Positions 28,274-36,669 of a stretch of DNA of 64,000 nt are shown piece by piece (position 1 is the first letter of the stretch; each line of letters begins with the position of its first letter). The stretch covers positions 39,876-103,875 of the forward strand of contig NZ_SSNA01000081.1 of the NCBI RefSeq assembly GCF_004799445.1. Direction: 5' to 3'. The position numbers and the translations under genes were made by a program. The DNA is from Bradyrhizobium sp. GTDB taxonomy: Bacteria > Pseudomonadota > Alphaproteobacteria > Rhizobiales > Xanthobacteraceae. Under the pieces are notes generated by a model. That model was not told the origin of the DNA and did no database searches. It saw only the letters and a list, made by a program, of their open reading frames with translations.

Positions 28274-29554
28274 ATGGATGAAGCCATGAGCGAGCCAATT
28301 CGGACCCCACCTTTCGCGCCCTTCGAGTGGCTGCTGTCGGGACGCTATTTGCGGGCACGTCGCAAGGAGGGCTTCATTTCCGTCATCGCCGGATTCTCGT
28401 TTCTGGGCATCATGCTCGGCGTCGCCACGCTGATCATCGTGATGGCCGTCATGAACGGCTTCCGCAAGGAATTGCTGGACAAGATTCTCGGCCTCAACGG
28501 CCATCTGTTGGTGCAGCCGCTGGAATCGCCGCTGACCGACTGGAAGGACGTCGCCGACCGCATCAACCAAGTCGCCGGCATCAGGCTCGCGGCGCCGGTG
28601 GTGGACGGGCAGGCGCTGGCGTCCTCGCCGTTCAATGCCTCCGGTGTCCTGGTGCGCGGGATCCGTGCCGACGATCTGAATAACCTCACCTCGATCGCCA
28701 AGAACATCAAGCAGGGCACGCTCGAGGGCTTCGACGACGGGGAGGGCGTCGCGATCGGCCGCCGGCTCGCCGATACGCTGTCGCTGCACGCCGGCGACAA
28801 CATCACGCTGGTGCAGCCGCGAGGTCCGGCGACCCCGATGGGCACCATGCCGCGCATCAAACCTTACAAGGTGTCGGCGGTGTTCGAGATCGGCATGTCG
28901 GAATATGACGCCAGCTTCGTGTTCATGCCGCTTGCCCAAGCGCAAGGTTTTTTCAGCCGCAACAATGACGTGTCCTCGATCGAGGTGTTCACCAACAATC
29001 CCGACAAGATCGACGCCTTCCGCAAGAGCGTGACTGAGGCGGCGGGCCGGCCGGTGTTCCTGGTCGACTGGCGGCAGCGCAATTCGACCTTCTTCAACGC
29101 GCTTCAGGTCGAGCGCAACGTGATGTTCCTGATCCTCACCATGATCGTGCTGGTCGCGGCGCTCAATATCGTCTCCGGCCTGATCATGCTGGTGAAGGAC
29201 AAGGGCAGCGATATCGCGATCCTGCGCACCATGGGGGCCTCGCAAGGATCGATCATGCGGGTGTTCCTGATCACGGGGGCGGCGATCGGCGTGGTCGGCA
29301 CGCTCACCGGATTTCTGGTCGGCATGCTGATCTGCCTGAATATCGAATCGATCCGGCAATTCTTGTCATGGCTCACCAACACCGAGCTGTTTTCGCCGGA
29401 GCTTTACTTTCTTTCCAAGCTGCCGGCCGAGATCGATTTCGGCGAAACCAGCGCGGTCGTGATCATGGCGCTGACATTGTCCTTCCTCGCTACGCTCTAT
29501 CCCTCGTGGCGTGCTGCCCGCCTCGACCCTGTCGAAGCGCTGCGGTACGAGTGA
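28274..29554 (+). CDS. lolC: Lipoprotein-releasing ABC transporter permease LolC/E
   Basis: A 426-residue inner-membrane permease that extracts lipoproteins for transfer to LolA. Topology fits the family: one N-terminal helix (about residues 40-62), a large periplasmic domain of about 200 residues, then three helices from about residue 280 and the ending [11 protein letters not shown] second ATG at 28286 is a possible start. Alphaproteobacteria usually have a single LolC/E-type permease acting as a homodimer. LolD follows after seven bases. Confidence 0.93.
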   Translation: MDEAMSEPIRTPPFAPFEWLLSGRYLRARRKEGFISVIAGFSFLGIMLGVATLIIVMAVMNGFRKELLDKILGLNGHLLVQPLESPLTDWKDVADRINQVAGIRLAAPVVDGQALASSPFNASGVLVRGIRADDLNNLTSIAKNIKQGTLEGFDDGEGVAIGRRLADTLSLHAGDNITLVQPRGPATPMGTMPRIKPYKVSAVFEIGMSEYDASFVFMPLAQAQGFFSRNNDVSSIEVFTNNPDKIDAFRKSVTEAAGRPVFLVDWRQRNSTFFNALQVERNVMFLILTMIVLVAALNIVSGLIMLVKDKGSDIAILRTMGASQGSIMRVFLITGAAIGVVGTLTGFLVGMLICLNIESIRQFLSWLTNTELFSPELYFLSKLPAEIDFGETSAVVIMALTLSFLATLYPSWRAARLDPVEALRYE

Positions 29555-29561
29555 GGGGCAG

Positions 29562-30260
29562 ATGGAGCAGGAGGCGGAAGATGTACCGGTCGTCTATCTC
29601 CACGAGATAAAGCGCCAGTACACGCAAGGGGAGACGACGCTGACCATCCTCAACGGCGCCAAGCTGGCGCTGTGGGCGGGACAGTCGGTGGCGCTGGTGG
29701 CGCCATCGGGCGCCGGCAAGTCGACGCTGCTGCATATCGCGGGCCTGCTCGAGAGCCCCGACGACGGCGAAGTCTATGTCGGGGGAGCGCCGACCTCGGG
29801 CCTGTCTGATGTCGAACGAACCCAGATCCGCCGTACCGATATCGGCTTCGTCTATCAGTCACACCGGCTGCTGCCGGAGTTCACGGCACTCGAAAACGTC
29901 ATGCTGCCGCAGATGATCCGTGGCCTCAAGCGGTCCGAGACCGTCAAACGCGCCACCGAAATCCTGGCCTATCTCGGGCTCGGCGACCGGATCAAGCACC
30001 GGCCGGCGGAACTGTCGGGTGGCGAGCAGCAGCGGGTCGCGATCGCGCGCGCGGTCGCCAATGCGCCACGGGTGTTGTTCGCCGATGAGCCGACCGGCAA
30101 TCTCGATCCGAATACCGCCGATCATGTGTTCAATGCGCTAATGCAACTGGTGAGGGCGACGCGGGTGGCGATGCTGATCGCTACCCACAACATGGAACTG
30201 GCGGGCCGGATGGACCGGCGGGTGTCGCTGGTGGACGGCGAGGTCGTTGAACTGGATTAG
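29562..30260 (+). CDS. lolD: Lipoprotein-releasing ABC transporter ATPase LolD
   Basis: A 232-residue ABC ATPase that powers lipoprotein release with the upstream permease. Walker A is APSGAGKST (residues 47-55), the Q loop [16 protein letters not shown] (98 onward), the ABC signature [14 protein letters not shown] (151-164) and Walker [13 protein letters not shown] (171-182), with the switch histidine in ATHNMEL. The ATG at 29562 is the first good start after the lolC stop. Confidence 0.95.
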   Translation: MEQEAEDVPVVYLHEIKRQYTQGETTLTILNGAKLALWAGQSVALVAPSGAGKSTLLHIAGLLESPDDGEVYVGGAPTSGLSDVERTQIRRTDIGFVYQSHRLLPEFTALENVMLPQMIRGLKRSETVKRATEILAYLGLGDRIKHRPAELSGGEQQRVAIARAVANAPRVLFADEPTGNLDPNTADHVFNALMQLVRATRVAMLIATHNMELAGRMDRRVSLVDGEVVELD

Positions 30261-30297
30261 CGCGACACACCAGGCAGGCGGGGGGGCCGGGTTCCGG

Positions 30298-30327
30298 AAC
30301 CGGCTCAGCGAAATCGGCCGGTTTTGA
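30298..30327 (+). terminator. Possible terminator after lolD
   Basis: A 7-bp stem, AACCGGC (30298-30304) and GCCGGTT (30317-30323), is followed by TTG with four T in total. It lies about 40 bases after the lolD stop. Modest strength. Confidence 0.4.
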
Positions 30328-30370
30328 TCCGCCTCAAGGCGTTCTTCTGAAGTGGCGATAGCTTACCACT

Positions 30371-30559
30371 ATGTTCGAAGTGGTGATCAGAAATCACAGC
30401 CCGATCAAGTGGGAGTGGCAGCTGCACGACCATGACGGCAACGTCCTGTTGCGCGGGTTGGAAAAGACCCGCGCGGCCGCCAAGTACAAAGGTGAGCGCG
30501 CCCTGTTCCAGCTCTTGTTGATCCGGCCGACCTCTGACCAGCCAGACCGCCCTGGCTAA
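30371..30559 (+). CDS. Small hypothetical protein
   Basis: A 62-residue soluble protein starting MFEVVIRNHSPIKWEWQLHD. It alternates charged and aromatic residues and could form a small beta domain like those that bind or sense short ligands. A near-repeat of the DUF1508 style (HDHDGNVLLRGLEKTRAAAKYKGERA) is suggested but not certain. No strong ribosome site is seen. It is the first of a run of tiny genes between lolD and dnaE. Function unknown. Confidence 0.5.
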   Translation: MFEVVIRNHSPIKWEWQLHDHDGNVLLRGLEKTRAAAKYKGERALFQLLLIRPTSDQPDRPG

Positions 30560-30667
30560 CCAGCCGGCCGGTGATCTCGGCGATGGCGTGGAATTGAGGC
30601 GGCGGATCATTTGGATGTGACGACGCCCAGGCTGGCCAACCGGCGACCGCTGACGCATATTCGGAAA

Positions 30668-30853
30668 ATGAAAAAGTCCGACGTCACCTGTCCGAAATGC
30701 CACGCCGGCTACCGCCGGATTGAGCTCGCCTCAAGGCCCGGAACCAAGGGTGAATTCCGCTGCCTGCTCTGCGATCAGGTACTTGAGGTTTTCGACGGCT
30801 CAACCGAGGTGGCCATCCGCCTCACGGTTCAGCCCGAAAAGACGTTCGAATGA
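30668..30853 (+). CDS. Small zinc-ribbon protein
   Basis: A 61-residue protein with two Cys-X2-Cys knuckles, CPKC near residues 8-11 and CLLC near 36-39, spaced as in a zinc ribbon. The ATG at 30668 is preferred to an ATG 19 codons upstream because the conserved part begins here. A clear terminator follows 30 bases after the stop, so it is transcribed alone or ends a short unit. Such mini ribbons are numerous in Bradyrhizobium. Function unknown. Confidence 0.65.
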   Translation: MKKSDVTCPKCHAGYRRIELASRPGTKGEFRCLLCDQVLEVFDGSTEVAIRLTVQPEKTFE

Positions 30854-30880
30854 TTTCCAAATAACGCGCACGCAGAAGTC

Positions 30881-30910
30881 AAAGCCCCGAGCCTCGGCCG
30901 GGGCTTTTTT
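30881..30910 (+). terminator. Rho-independent terminator
   Basis: AAAGCCCCG (30881-30889) pairs with CGGGGCTTT, giving an 8-9 bp GC-rich stem that ends in a run of six T (30905-30910). It lies just after the 61-residue zinc-ribbon gene. Confidence 0.85.
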
Positions 30911-30994
30911 GGACCTCCGTGGCTTCTCGGCAAAGGCGTACCGCCAGTGGGGGCCGAACCCAGTGGCCGCCAATCAGCCAGCCAGCCAAGGTGA

Positions 30995-31559
30995 TCCCAA
31001 GAGGTTTTTTCACGGATTATTTTCCAAACTCACTCAATTCCCGCGTCGGCTCGTGGGTCAGTTTGATTGCGGGAGGCGGACGGGCTGGAAAATGGACGAC
31101 TCGCGGGGCATATTGCAGGGATGGCCAGTGGCATTTGGACGACCGAACATTTCGACTGCCCCAATTGCGGGATGCCCTACACCGTGACGAAGGAGGAGCA
31201 TCCGGACAAGCATACCGGCAGCTTCAACTGCCAGATTTGCGGGGTCGAGGTCCACGCCTGGTCCGGCGACTATGATTTCTTCAATTGGAAGACCGACAAG
31301 GCGAGCCCGCCCGTCTTTGGGAAAAAGAAGTAACGGACGGCCCCGGACCGCCGCTGGGGAGCCCAACCCACTCGCCAGGTCGATCATCGATTAAGCCGCA
31401 AGAGGGACCGCAGTCGCGCCTCCCATCCCGCGAAATTAGCCAAGAGGTTTTCGCGGGTCATTTTTCAGAGCCGACCCACGCCCCGCCCTTGGGTAGTGGA
31501 TCAGTTTGATTGCGGCTTCCGGGCTGGAAACCGACTGATTCGGGGCGCATATTCCGAAC
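30995..31559 (+). repeat. Duplicated leader before two zinc-ribbon genes
   Basis: Two leaders share several blocks in the same order. TCAGTTTGATTGCGG is at 31058-31072 and 31501-31515. CGGGCTGGAAA is at 31081-31091 and 31520-31530. CATATT followed by ATGGC is just before each start. The upstream CCAAGAGGTTTT block is near 31002 and 31440. A third partial copy (TTTTTCAGAACCGACC, then CCCGCCCTTG) is at about 31819-31850. The feature spans the first two copies and the gene between them. Confidence 0.65.
31121..31333 (+). CDS. Small zinc-ribbon protein with duplicated leader
   Basis: A 70-residue protein with CPNC and CQIC knuckles about 24 residues apart, followed by the aromatic stretch HAWSGDYDFFNW. 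It ends in lysines (FGKKK). The ATG at 31121 comes directly after the conserved leader block CATATTGCAGGG; the longer in-frame start lies inside that leader. Its leader is a diverged copy of the one before the next gene, so the two probably arose by tandem duplication. Function unknown; zinc binding is inferred. Confidence 0.65.
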   Translation: MASGIWTTEHFDCPNCGMPYTVTKEEHPDKHTGSFNCQICGVEVHAWSGDYDFFNWKTDKASPPVFGKKK

Positions 31560-31757
31560 ATGGCAGAATTTGTAGAATGGCTCACCGGAACGCATAAATG
31601 CGAATGCGGAGCAAAATACAAAGTCACCGTGACCGATGTATCCCCGGATTGCGTGAACTGTGAAAAATGCGGCGTCCTGATGGACCACCCGTCTAACAAG
31701 AGCCTTCTGGCTTATGAGCGCATACCGGGGGACAATGACCCATTCCAAGCGCCCTAG
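31560..31757 (+). CDS. Small zinc-ribbon protein, paralogous leader
   Basis: A 65-residue protein with the cysteine pattern C-X-C (CECGAKY, residues 14-16) and CVNCEKCG (residues 31-38), a zinc-ribbon-like layout different in detail from the previous gene. The A+T content of the coding part is higher than its surroundings. Its leader repeats that of the 70-residue gene. It is followed by the partial third leader copy and the SOS-box promoter. Function unknown. Confidence 0.6.
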   Translation: MAEFVEWLTGTHKCECGAKYKVTVTDVSPDCVNCEKCGVLMDHPSNKSLLAYERIPGDNDPFQAP

Positions 31758-31856
31758 GCTTACCTGCCGGTTCCCGTTGGAAGCGAGTCCCGTTAACCAA
31801 GCGATTTATTTCGGGGCCGTTTTTCAGAACCGACCTACGACCCGCCCTTGACCTAA

Positions 31857-31889
31857 GAACAAAAACGGAACAATGTTCCTGTTATGTTC
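31857..31889 (+). promoter_or_regulatory. Two LexA-type SOS boxes
   Basis: GAAC-N7-GAAC at 31857-31871 is followed, after three bases, by GTTC-N7-GTTC at 31875-31889. These are the two orientations of the alphaproteobacterial LexA operator, whose consensus is GTTCN7GTTC. They overlap a possible promoter: TTGACC at 31848-31853 and AATGTT at 31872-31877 (18-base spacing). A strong ribosome site and a 32-codon gene follow directly. Motif matches are exact; LexA binding is inferred. Confidence 0.75.
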
Positions 31890-31907
31890 ATATAGCAGGA
31901 GGCGGAC

Positions 31908-32006
31908 ATGTTGAAGGTTTTCGTGGAAGAGGCGGCGGCGCTGGCGTCGATTGCGCTGTTTGTCGGGATGATCGCGGTCTGGGCGCAATTGATCCCCCAG
32001 CTCTGA
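31908..32006 (+). CDS. SidA-like SOS-controlled membrane micropeptide
   Basis: A 32-residue protein: a short N-terminus with two glutamates (MLKVFVEE), then one transmembrane helix from about residue 9 to 29 and a short PQL end. AGGAGG precedes the ATG by six bases, and the gene lies 18 bases after two LexA-type boxes. In Caulobacter, the SOS-induced 29-residue single-helix peptide SidA blocks division by acting on the FtsW/FtsN complex. The size, topology and control here are the same. Homology by sequence could not be tested. The replicative polymerase gene dnaE follows in the same direction with no obvious terminator. The gene call is good; the SidA role is inference. Confidence 0.72.
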   Translation: MLKVFVEEAAALASIALFVGMIAVWAQLIPQL

Positions 32007-32175
32007 AGGCGCCAGCCAGATCGGGCGGCAGCGCCTTGGGGAAAAGCGGGACGGCGGCCGGCGATGGCGCCTTCCGCGTGGACACATCGCAGCCAAGGCT
32101 TCACCATTGGCGCGCGCGAGTCGGCCCTTGAGGGCGGCCTGACGCTCCCTCAAGCTCCAGTGATTGCTCGCCTCG

Positions 32176-35100
32176 ATGTTGTCAAAGCCCGCGGTACCTC
32201 CGTCCAACGCCGGATTTATCCATCTCCACGTCCATTCGGCCTATTCGCTGCTGAAGGGATCGATCAAGATCGCCAAGCTCGCTGAGCTGGCGAAAGCCGA
32301 CCGCCAGCCGGCGCTGGCGCTGACCGACACCGACAACATGTTCGGCGCGCTGGAATTCTCCGACAAGATGGCCGGCTACGGTATCCAGCCGATCATCGGC
32401 TGCGAACTCGCGGTTGATTTTGGCGATCAGGACCCCAGCGCGCGCAATGCACTGGCGGCGGCGCCTGCTCGCATTGTGCTGCTGGCGGCGCGCGAGCGGG
32501 GCTACCGCAGCCTGATGCGGCTCAACTCCCGCGCCTTCCTCGAAACGCCGATCCATCAGAGCCCGCACATCAAGTTCGAGTGGCTGCAAGGCGACGCCGA
32601 GGATCTGATCGCGCTGACCGGCGGCCCCGACGGGCCGGTCTCGCTGGCGATCGGCGCCGATCAGGCGGCGCTGGCGGCAACGCGGTGTGACCGGCTGGCG
32701 GAGCTGTTCGGTGACCGGCTTTATATCGAGTTGCAGCGCCACGGCATCGAGAAGGAGCGCCGCGTCGAGGCCGCGCTGATCGATCTGGCCTACGCCAAGG
32801 GATTTCCCGTCGTCGCGACCAATGAGCCCTACTTCGCGACATCGGACGATTACGAAGCCCACGACGCGCTGCTCTGTATCGCCGGCGGACGGCTGATCGC
32901 CGAGACCGATCGCAATCAGCTCACGCCCGATCACCGCTTCAAGACTCGCGCCGAGATGGCCGTGCTGTTCGCCGATATTCCGGAGGCGCTGGCCTCCACC
33001 GTCGAGATTGCCGAGCGCTGCGCGTTCCGCCCGGTGACGCGCAAGCCGATCCTGCCGCGCTTCACGGTTGGCGCGGGCACCAACGCCGCGGACGCGGAAA
33101 GTGACGAGGCGGCGGAATTGCGCCGCCAGGCCGGGGAGGGCCTTGGCTACCGGCTCGGCGTTCACGGGCTTTCGCAAGGCACTTCCGAGGAGGATTATCG
33201 CGCCCGGCTCGCCTTCGAGCTCGATGTCATCACCCGCATGAATTATGCGGGCTATTTCCTGATCGTGGCGGACTTCATCAAATGGGCCAAGGCCGAGGGC
33301 ATTCCGGTCGGTCCGGGCCGCGGCTCCGGCGCCGGCTCGCTGGTCGCCTACGCGCTGACCATCACCGATCTCGATCCGATCCGGTTCGGCCTGTTGTTCG
33401 AGCGCTTTCTCAATCCGGAACGCGTGTCGATGCCCGACTTCGACATCGATTTCTGCCAGGACCGGCGCGGCGAGGTGATCGACTACGTGCAGCAGCGCTA
33501 CGGCCGCGATCAGGTCGCGCAGATCATCACCTTCGGCACGCTGCAGGCGAGGGGCGTGCTGCGCGATGTCGGGCGCGTGCTGCAGATGCCCTATGGGCAG
33601 GTCGACAAGCTGACCAAGCTCGTGCCGCAAAATCCCGCCGCCCCCGTGACGCTGGCGGCCGCGATCGCCAGCGAGCCGAAGTTGCAGGCGTTTCGCGACG
33701 AGGACCCGGTGGTGGCGCGCGCCTTCGACATCGCGCAGCGCCTGGAGGGCCTGACCCGCCATGCCTCGACCCACGCCGCGGGGATCGTGATCGGCGACCG
33801 GCCGCTCAGCGAGCTGGTGCCGCTCTACCGCGATCCGAAGTCCGACATGCCGGTCACCCAGTTCAACATGAAATGGGTCGAGCCCGCGGGCCTCGTCAAA
33901 TTCGACTTCCTCGGCCTCAAGACGCTGACGGTGCTTGATGTCGCCGTGAAACTGCTCAAGCAGCGTGGCGTCGATGTCGATCTCGCGACTCTGCCGCTCG
34001 ACGATGCCGCCAGTTACCAGATGCTCGCGCGCGGCGATGTGGTCGGCGTGTTCCAGGTTGAAAGTCAGGGCATGCGGCGCGCGCTGGTCGACATGCGGCC
34101 CGACCGCTTCGAAGACATTATTGCGCTGGTCGCGCTGTATCGTCCCGGCCCGATGGCGAACATTCCGACCTATTGCGCCCGCAAGCATGGCGATGAGGAG
34201 CCGGAATATCTGCATCCGATGCTCGAGCCGATCCTGAAGGAAACGTTCGGCGTCATCATCTACCAGGAACAGGTGATGCAGATCGCGCAGGTGATGGCCG
34301 GTTATTCGCTCGGCGAAGCCGATCTGTTGCGGCGCGCGATGGGCAAGAAGATCCGCTCGGAGATGGAGAAGCAGCGCGCGGGCTTCATTGAAGGTGCGGT
34401 CAAGAATGGCGTGCCGAAGGGCCAGGCCGACACGATTTTCGAGCTGCTGGCAAAATTCGCCGATTACGGTTTCAACAAGAGCCACGCCGCGGCCTATGCG
34501 CTGGTGTCGTATCAGACCGCCTATATGAAGGCGCACTACCCGGTCGAATTCCTGGCGGCGTCGATGACGCTCGACCTCAACAATACCGACAAGCTCAGCG
34601 AGTTTCGCGCCGAGGCGCAACGGCTCGGGATCAAGGTCGAGGCGCCCTCGGTCAATCGTTCCGGCGCCACGTTCGAGGTCGCCGACGGCACCATCTACTA
34701 CGCGCTGGCCGCGCTGAAGGGCGTCGGCCAGCAAGCCGTCGAGCTGATCGTGGAGGCACGCCGCGACGGGCTGTTCACTTCACTGGCTGATTTCGCTGCC
34801 CGCGTTAATCCGCGCGCGATCAACAAACGCGTCATCGAGAGCCTGGCGGCGGCCGGCGCGTTCGACGGGCTCGATTCCAATCGGGCGCGGGTCTTTGCGG
34901 GCTCGGAGGCGATCCTCGCGGCCTGCCAGCGCGGCCACGAGGCCGCGACCGTCGGGCAAAACGACATGTTCGGCGGGGCTGCCGACGCGCCGACCATCAT
35001 GCTGCCGCAGGTCGAGCCCTGGTTGCCGGCCGATCGGCTGCGGCGAGAATATGACGCCATCGGTTTCTTTCTGTCCGGCCATCCGCTCGATGATTATGCG

Positions 35101-35706
35101 ACCGTACTGAAGCGCCTGAGGGTGCAGTCCTGGGCGGAATTCTCCCGCGCGGTCAAAACCGGCGCCACCGCCGGCAAGGTTGCCGCCACCGTGGTGTCGC
35201 GCATGGAGCGGCGGACCAAGACCGGCAACAAGATGGGGATCATCGGGCTGTCGGACCCGACCGGCCATTTCGAGGCCGTGCTGTTTTCAGAAGGGCTCGC
35301 GCAGTATCGCGACGTGCTGGAACCGGGTGCAGCCGTGCTGTTGCAGCTCGGCGCCGAGCTGCAGGGCGAGGATGTCCGCGCCAGGGTGTTGCACGCCGAG
35401 CCGCTCGATGACGCCGCCGCCAAGACCCAGAAGGGGCTGCGCATCTTTGTCCGCGATACCAAACCGCTTGAATCCATCGCCAAACGGCTGCAGATTCCCG
35501 AGCCGGCGCCGCAAAGTGCCGCGGTCCGTGGTCCCCAGGCCAAGCCGGCCGCGGTGGCGGGAGCCGACGGCGATGTCTCGCTGGTCCTGATGCTCGACCT
35601 CGAAACCGAGGTGGAAATGAAGCTGCCGGGCCGCTTCAGGGTCTCGCCGCAGATTGCGGGCGCGATCAAGGCGGTGTCAGGCGTGGTGGACGTGCAGACA
35701 CTGTAA
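32176..35706 (+). CDS. dnaE: DNA polymerase III alpha subunit (replicative DnaE1)
   Basis: The 1176-residue catalytic subunit of the replicative polymerase. The N-terminal PHP domain starts FIHLHVHSAYSLL (residues 14-26). The palm-domain aspartates are in MPDFDIDFC (D421, D423). The C-terminal part has the helix-hairpin-helix region and an OB fold (about 990-1070). The length and PHP motif identify DnaE1 rather than the SOS mutagenesis copy DnaE2, which is about 1080 residues and starts differently. The ATG at 32176 is chosen over a TTG four codons upstream. It sits 170 bases downstream of the SOS-boxed micropeptide gene. Confidence 0.97.
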   Translation: MLSKPAVPPSNAGFIHLHVHSAYSLLKGSIKIAKLAELAKADRQPALALTDTDNMFGALEFSDKMAGYGIQPIIGCELAVDFGDQDPSARNALAAAPARIVLLAARERGYRSLMRLNSRAFLETPIHQSPHIKFEWLQGDAEDLIALTGGPDGPVSLAIGADQAALAATRCDRLAELFGDRLYIELQRHGIEKERRVEAALIDLAYAKGFPVVATNEPYFATSDDYEAHDALLCIAGGRLIAETDRNQLTPDHRFKTRAEMAVLFADIPEALASTVEIAERCAFRPVTRKPILPRFTVGAGTNAADAESDEAAELRRQAGEGLGYRLGVHGLSQGTSEEDYRARLAFELDVITRMNYAGYFLIVADFIKWAKAEGIPVGPGRGSGAGSLVAYALTITDLDPIRFGLLFERFLNPERVSMPDFDIDFCQDRRGEVIDYVQQRYGRDQVAQIITFGTLQARGVLRDVGRVLQMPYGQVDKLTKLVPQNPAAPVTLAAAIASEPKLQAFRDEDPVVARAFDIAQRLEGLTRHASTHAAGIVIGDRPLSELVPLYRDPKSDMPVTQFNMKWVEPAGLVKFDFLGLKTLTVLDVAVKLLKQRGVDVDLATLPLDDAASYQMLARGDVVGVFQVESQGMRRALVDMRPDRFEDIIALVALYRPGPMANIPTYCARKHGDEEPEYLHPMLEPILKETFGVIIYQEQVMQIAQVMAGYSLGEADLLRRAMGKKIRSEMEKQRAGFIEGAVKNGVPKGQADTIFELLAKFADYGFNKSHAAAYALVSYQTAYMKAHYPVEFLAASMTLDLNNTDKLSEFRAEAQRLGIKVEAPSVNRSGATFEVADGTIYYALAALKGVGQQAVELIVEARRDGLFTSLADFAARVNPRAINKRVIESLAAAGAFDGLDSNRARVFAGSEAILAACQRGHEAATVGQNDMFGGAADAPTIMLPQVEPWLPADRLRREYDAIGFFLSGHPLDDYATVLKRLRVQSWAEFSRAVKTGATAGKVAATVVSRMERRTKTGNKMGIIGLSDPTGHFEAVLFSEGLAQYRDVLEPGAAVLLQLGAELQGEDVRARVLHAEPLDDAAAKTQKGLRIFVRDTKPLESIAKRLQIPEPAPQSAAVRGPQAKPAAVAGADGDVSLVLMLDLETEVEMKLPGRFRVSPQIAGAIKAVSGVVDVQTL

Positions 35707-35725
35707 CGGCAGGGAGGAGTCTCGG

Positions 35726-36460
35726 ATGTGCGAGATGTGCCGCCGAAATTCGATTCAAAGCTTCGAGCCTTCGCGGCGCAGCCTGCTTGCTGCCGCGGCC
35801 TCGACGATGGGGCTGTTGTTGGCGAATGCGGCCGGCGCCAAGGAGATCAAGCCGCCGCCGAAGCCCCAGAACGTACTGACGCCGGCGGCGTCCCTCGAAC
35901 GTCTGCTGAAGGGAAATGCGCGCTATGTTGAGGGCGTGTCGCTGCGTCACGATTTCAGACATGAGCGGGAGGCGCTGGCCGGAGGCCAGAATCCCTATGC
36001 CGCCGTATTGAGCTGCGCCGATTCGCGCATCGCACCCGAATACGCCTTCGATAGCGGCCGCGGCGATCTCTTTGTTTGCCGCGTGGCAGGCAACTTCGCC
36101 AACACTGAAACGATCGCCAGCATGGAATATGCCGTCGCCGTGCTGGGGACGCCTCTGATTGTTGTCCTGGGTCACGATAGTTGCGGCGCGGTCAGTGCGG
36201 CGATCAAATCGCTCAAGGACGGCACCACTTTGCCCGGACGCATGCCTTCGCTGGTCAGCGGCGTCGCGCCCGCGGTCAATGCGGTATCGCAGCAGGGCGG
36301 TGACACGCTCGGCAACGCCATCCGGCAGAATGTGATCGACAACGTTACCAGGCTCAACTCGGCGACGCCGATTCTGAGCGCGGCGGTTGAGCAGGGCAAG
36401 CTCAAGGTGGCGGGCGGCATCTATCGGCTCGGGGATGGCAGGGTCGATATGGTCGCCTGA
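35726..36460 (+). CDS. Beta-carbonic anhydrase with Tat signal
   Basis: A 244-residue zinc enzyme that hydrates CO2. Zinc and catalytic residues are C97, D99 and R101 (SCADSR) and H150 and C153 (GHDSC). The N-terminus carries a twin-arginine motif SRRSLLA (residues 16-22) before a hydrophobic stretch ending NAAGA, so it is probably exported folded to the periplasm. Cysteines C2 and C5 precede the signal. A perfect AGGGAGGAG ribosome site fixes the start. It stands 19 bases after dnaE, possibly by chance. Confidence 0.92.
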   Translation: MCEMCRRNSIQSFEPSRRSLLAAAASTMGLLLANAAGAKEIKPPPKPQNVLTPAASLERLLKGNARYVEGVSLRHDFRHEREALAGGQNPYAAVLSCADSRIAPEYAFDSGRGDLFVCRVAGNFANTETIASMEYAVAVLGTPLIVVLGHDSCGAVSAAIKSLKDGTTLPGRMPSLVSGVAPAVNAVSQQGGDTLGNAIRQNVIDNVTRLNSATPILSAAVEQGKLKVAGGIYRLGDGRVDMVA

Positions 36461-36532
36461 GGCGCGGATTTGGGTCTCAGGCCGGGTTTTCGGCTCTACC
36501 GGCCCGAAAGCGCCAAAACCGGCCCAATTTCC

Positions 36533-36560
36533 TTGCTTCTCGCAAAAATCCAGCTATATA
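36533..36560 (+). promoter_or_regulatory. Probable rpsB-tsf promoter and leader
   Basis: TTGCTT at 36533-36538 and TATATA at 36555-36560 are spaced 16 bases, about 110 bases before rpsB. The leader holds CGGAAAC and GTTTCCG arms that could pair, a possible target for S2 autoregulation as known in other bacteria. Promoter by sequence only; autoregulation is inference. Confidence 0.5.
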
Positions 36561-36669
36561 CCGCGCCATCTCACACGGAAACATGGCTCAAAAGGCCGTC
36601 CGGTGGCAGCCGGGCCATAAGGCTCGTCTGCTCACACGTTTCCGGAGGAACCAACCGGAGAACTGAACT

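Noticed and set aside
32182..34734. 850-codon minus-strand frame
   Set aside because: It lies wholly antisense to dnaE, whose catalytic motifs are intact; long antisense frames are common at this GC content.
32176..35706. SOS polymerase DnaE2 instead of DnaE1, suggested by the SOS boxes
   Set aside because: The length (1176) and the N-terminal FIHLHVHSAYSLL are those of replicative DnaE1, and no imuA or imuB gene is adjacent.
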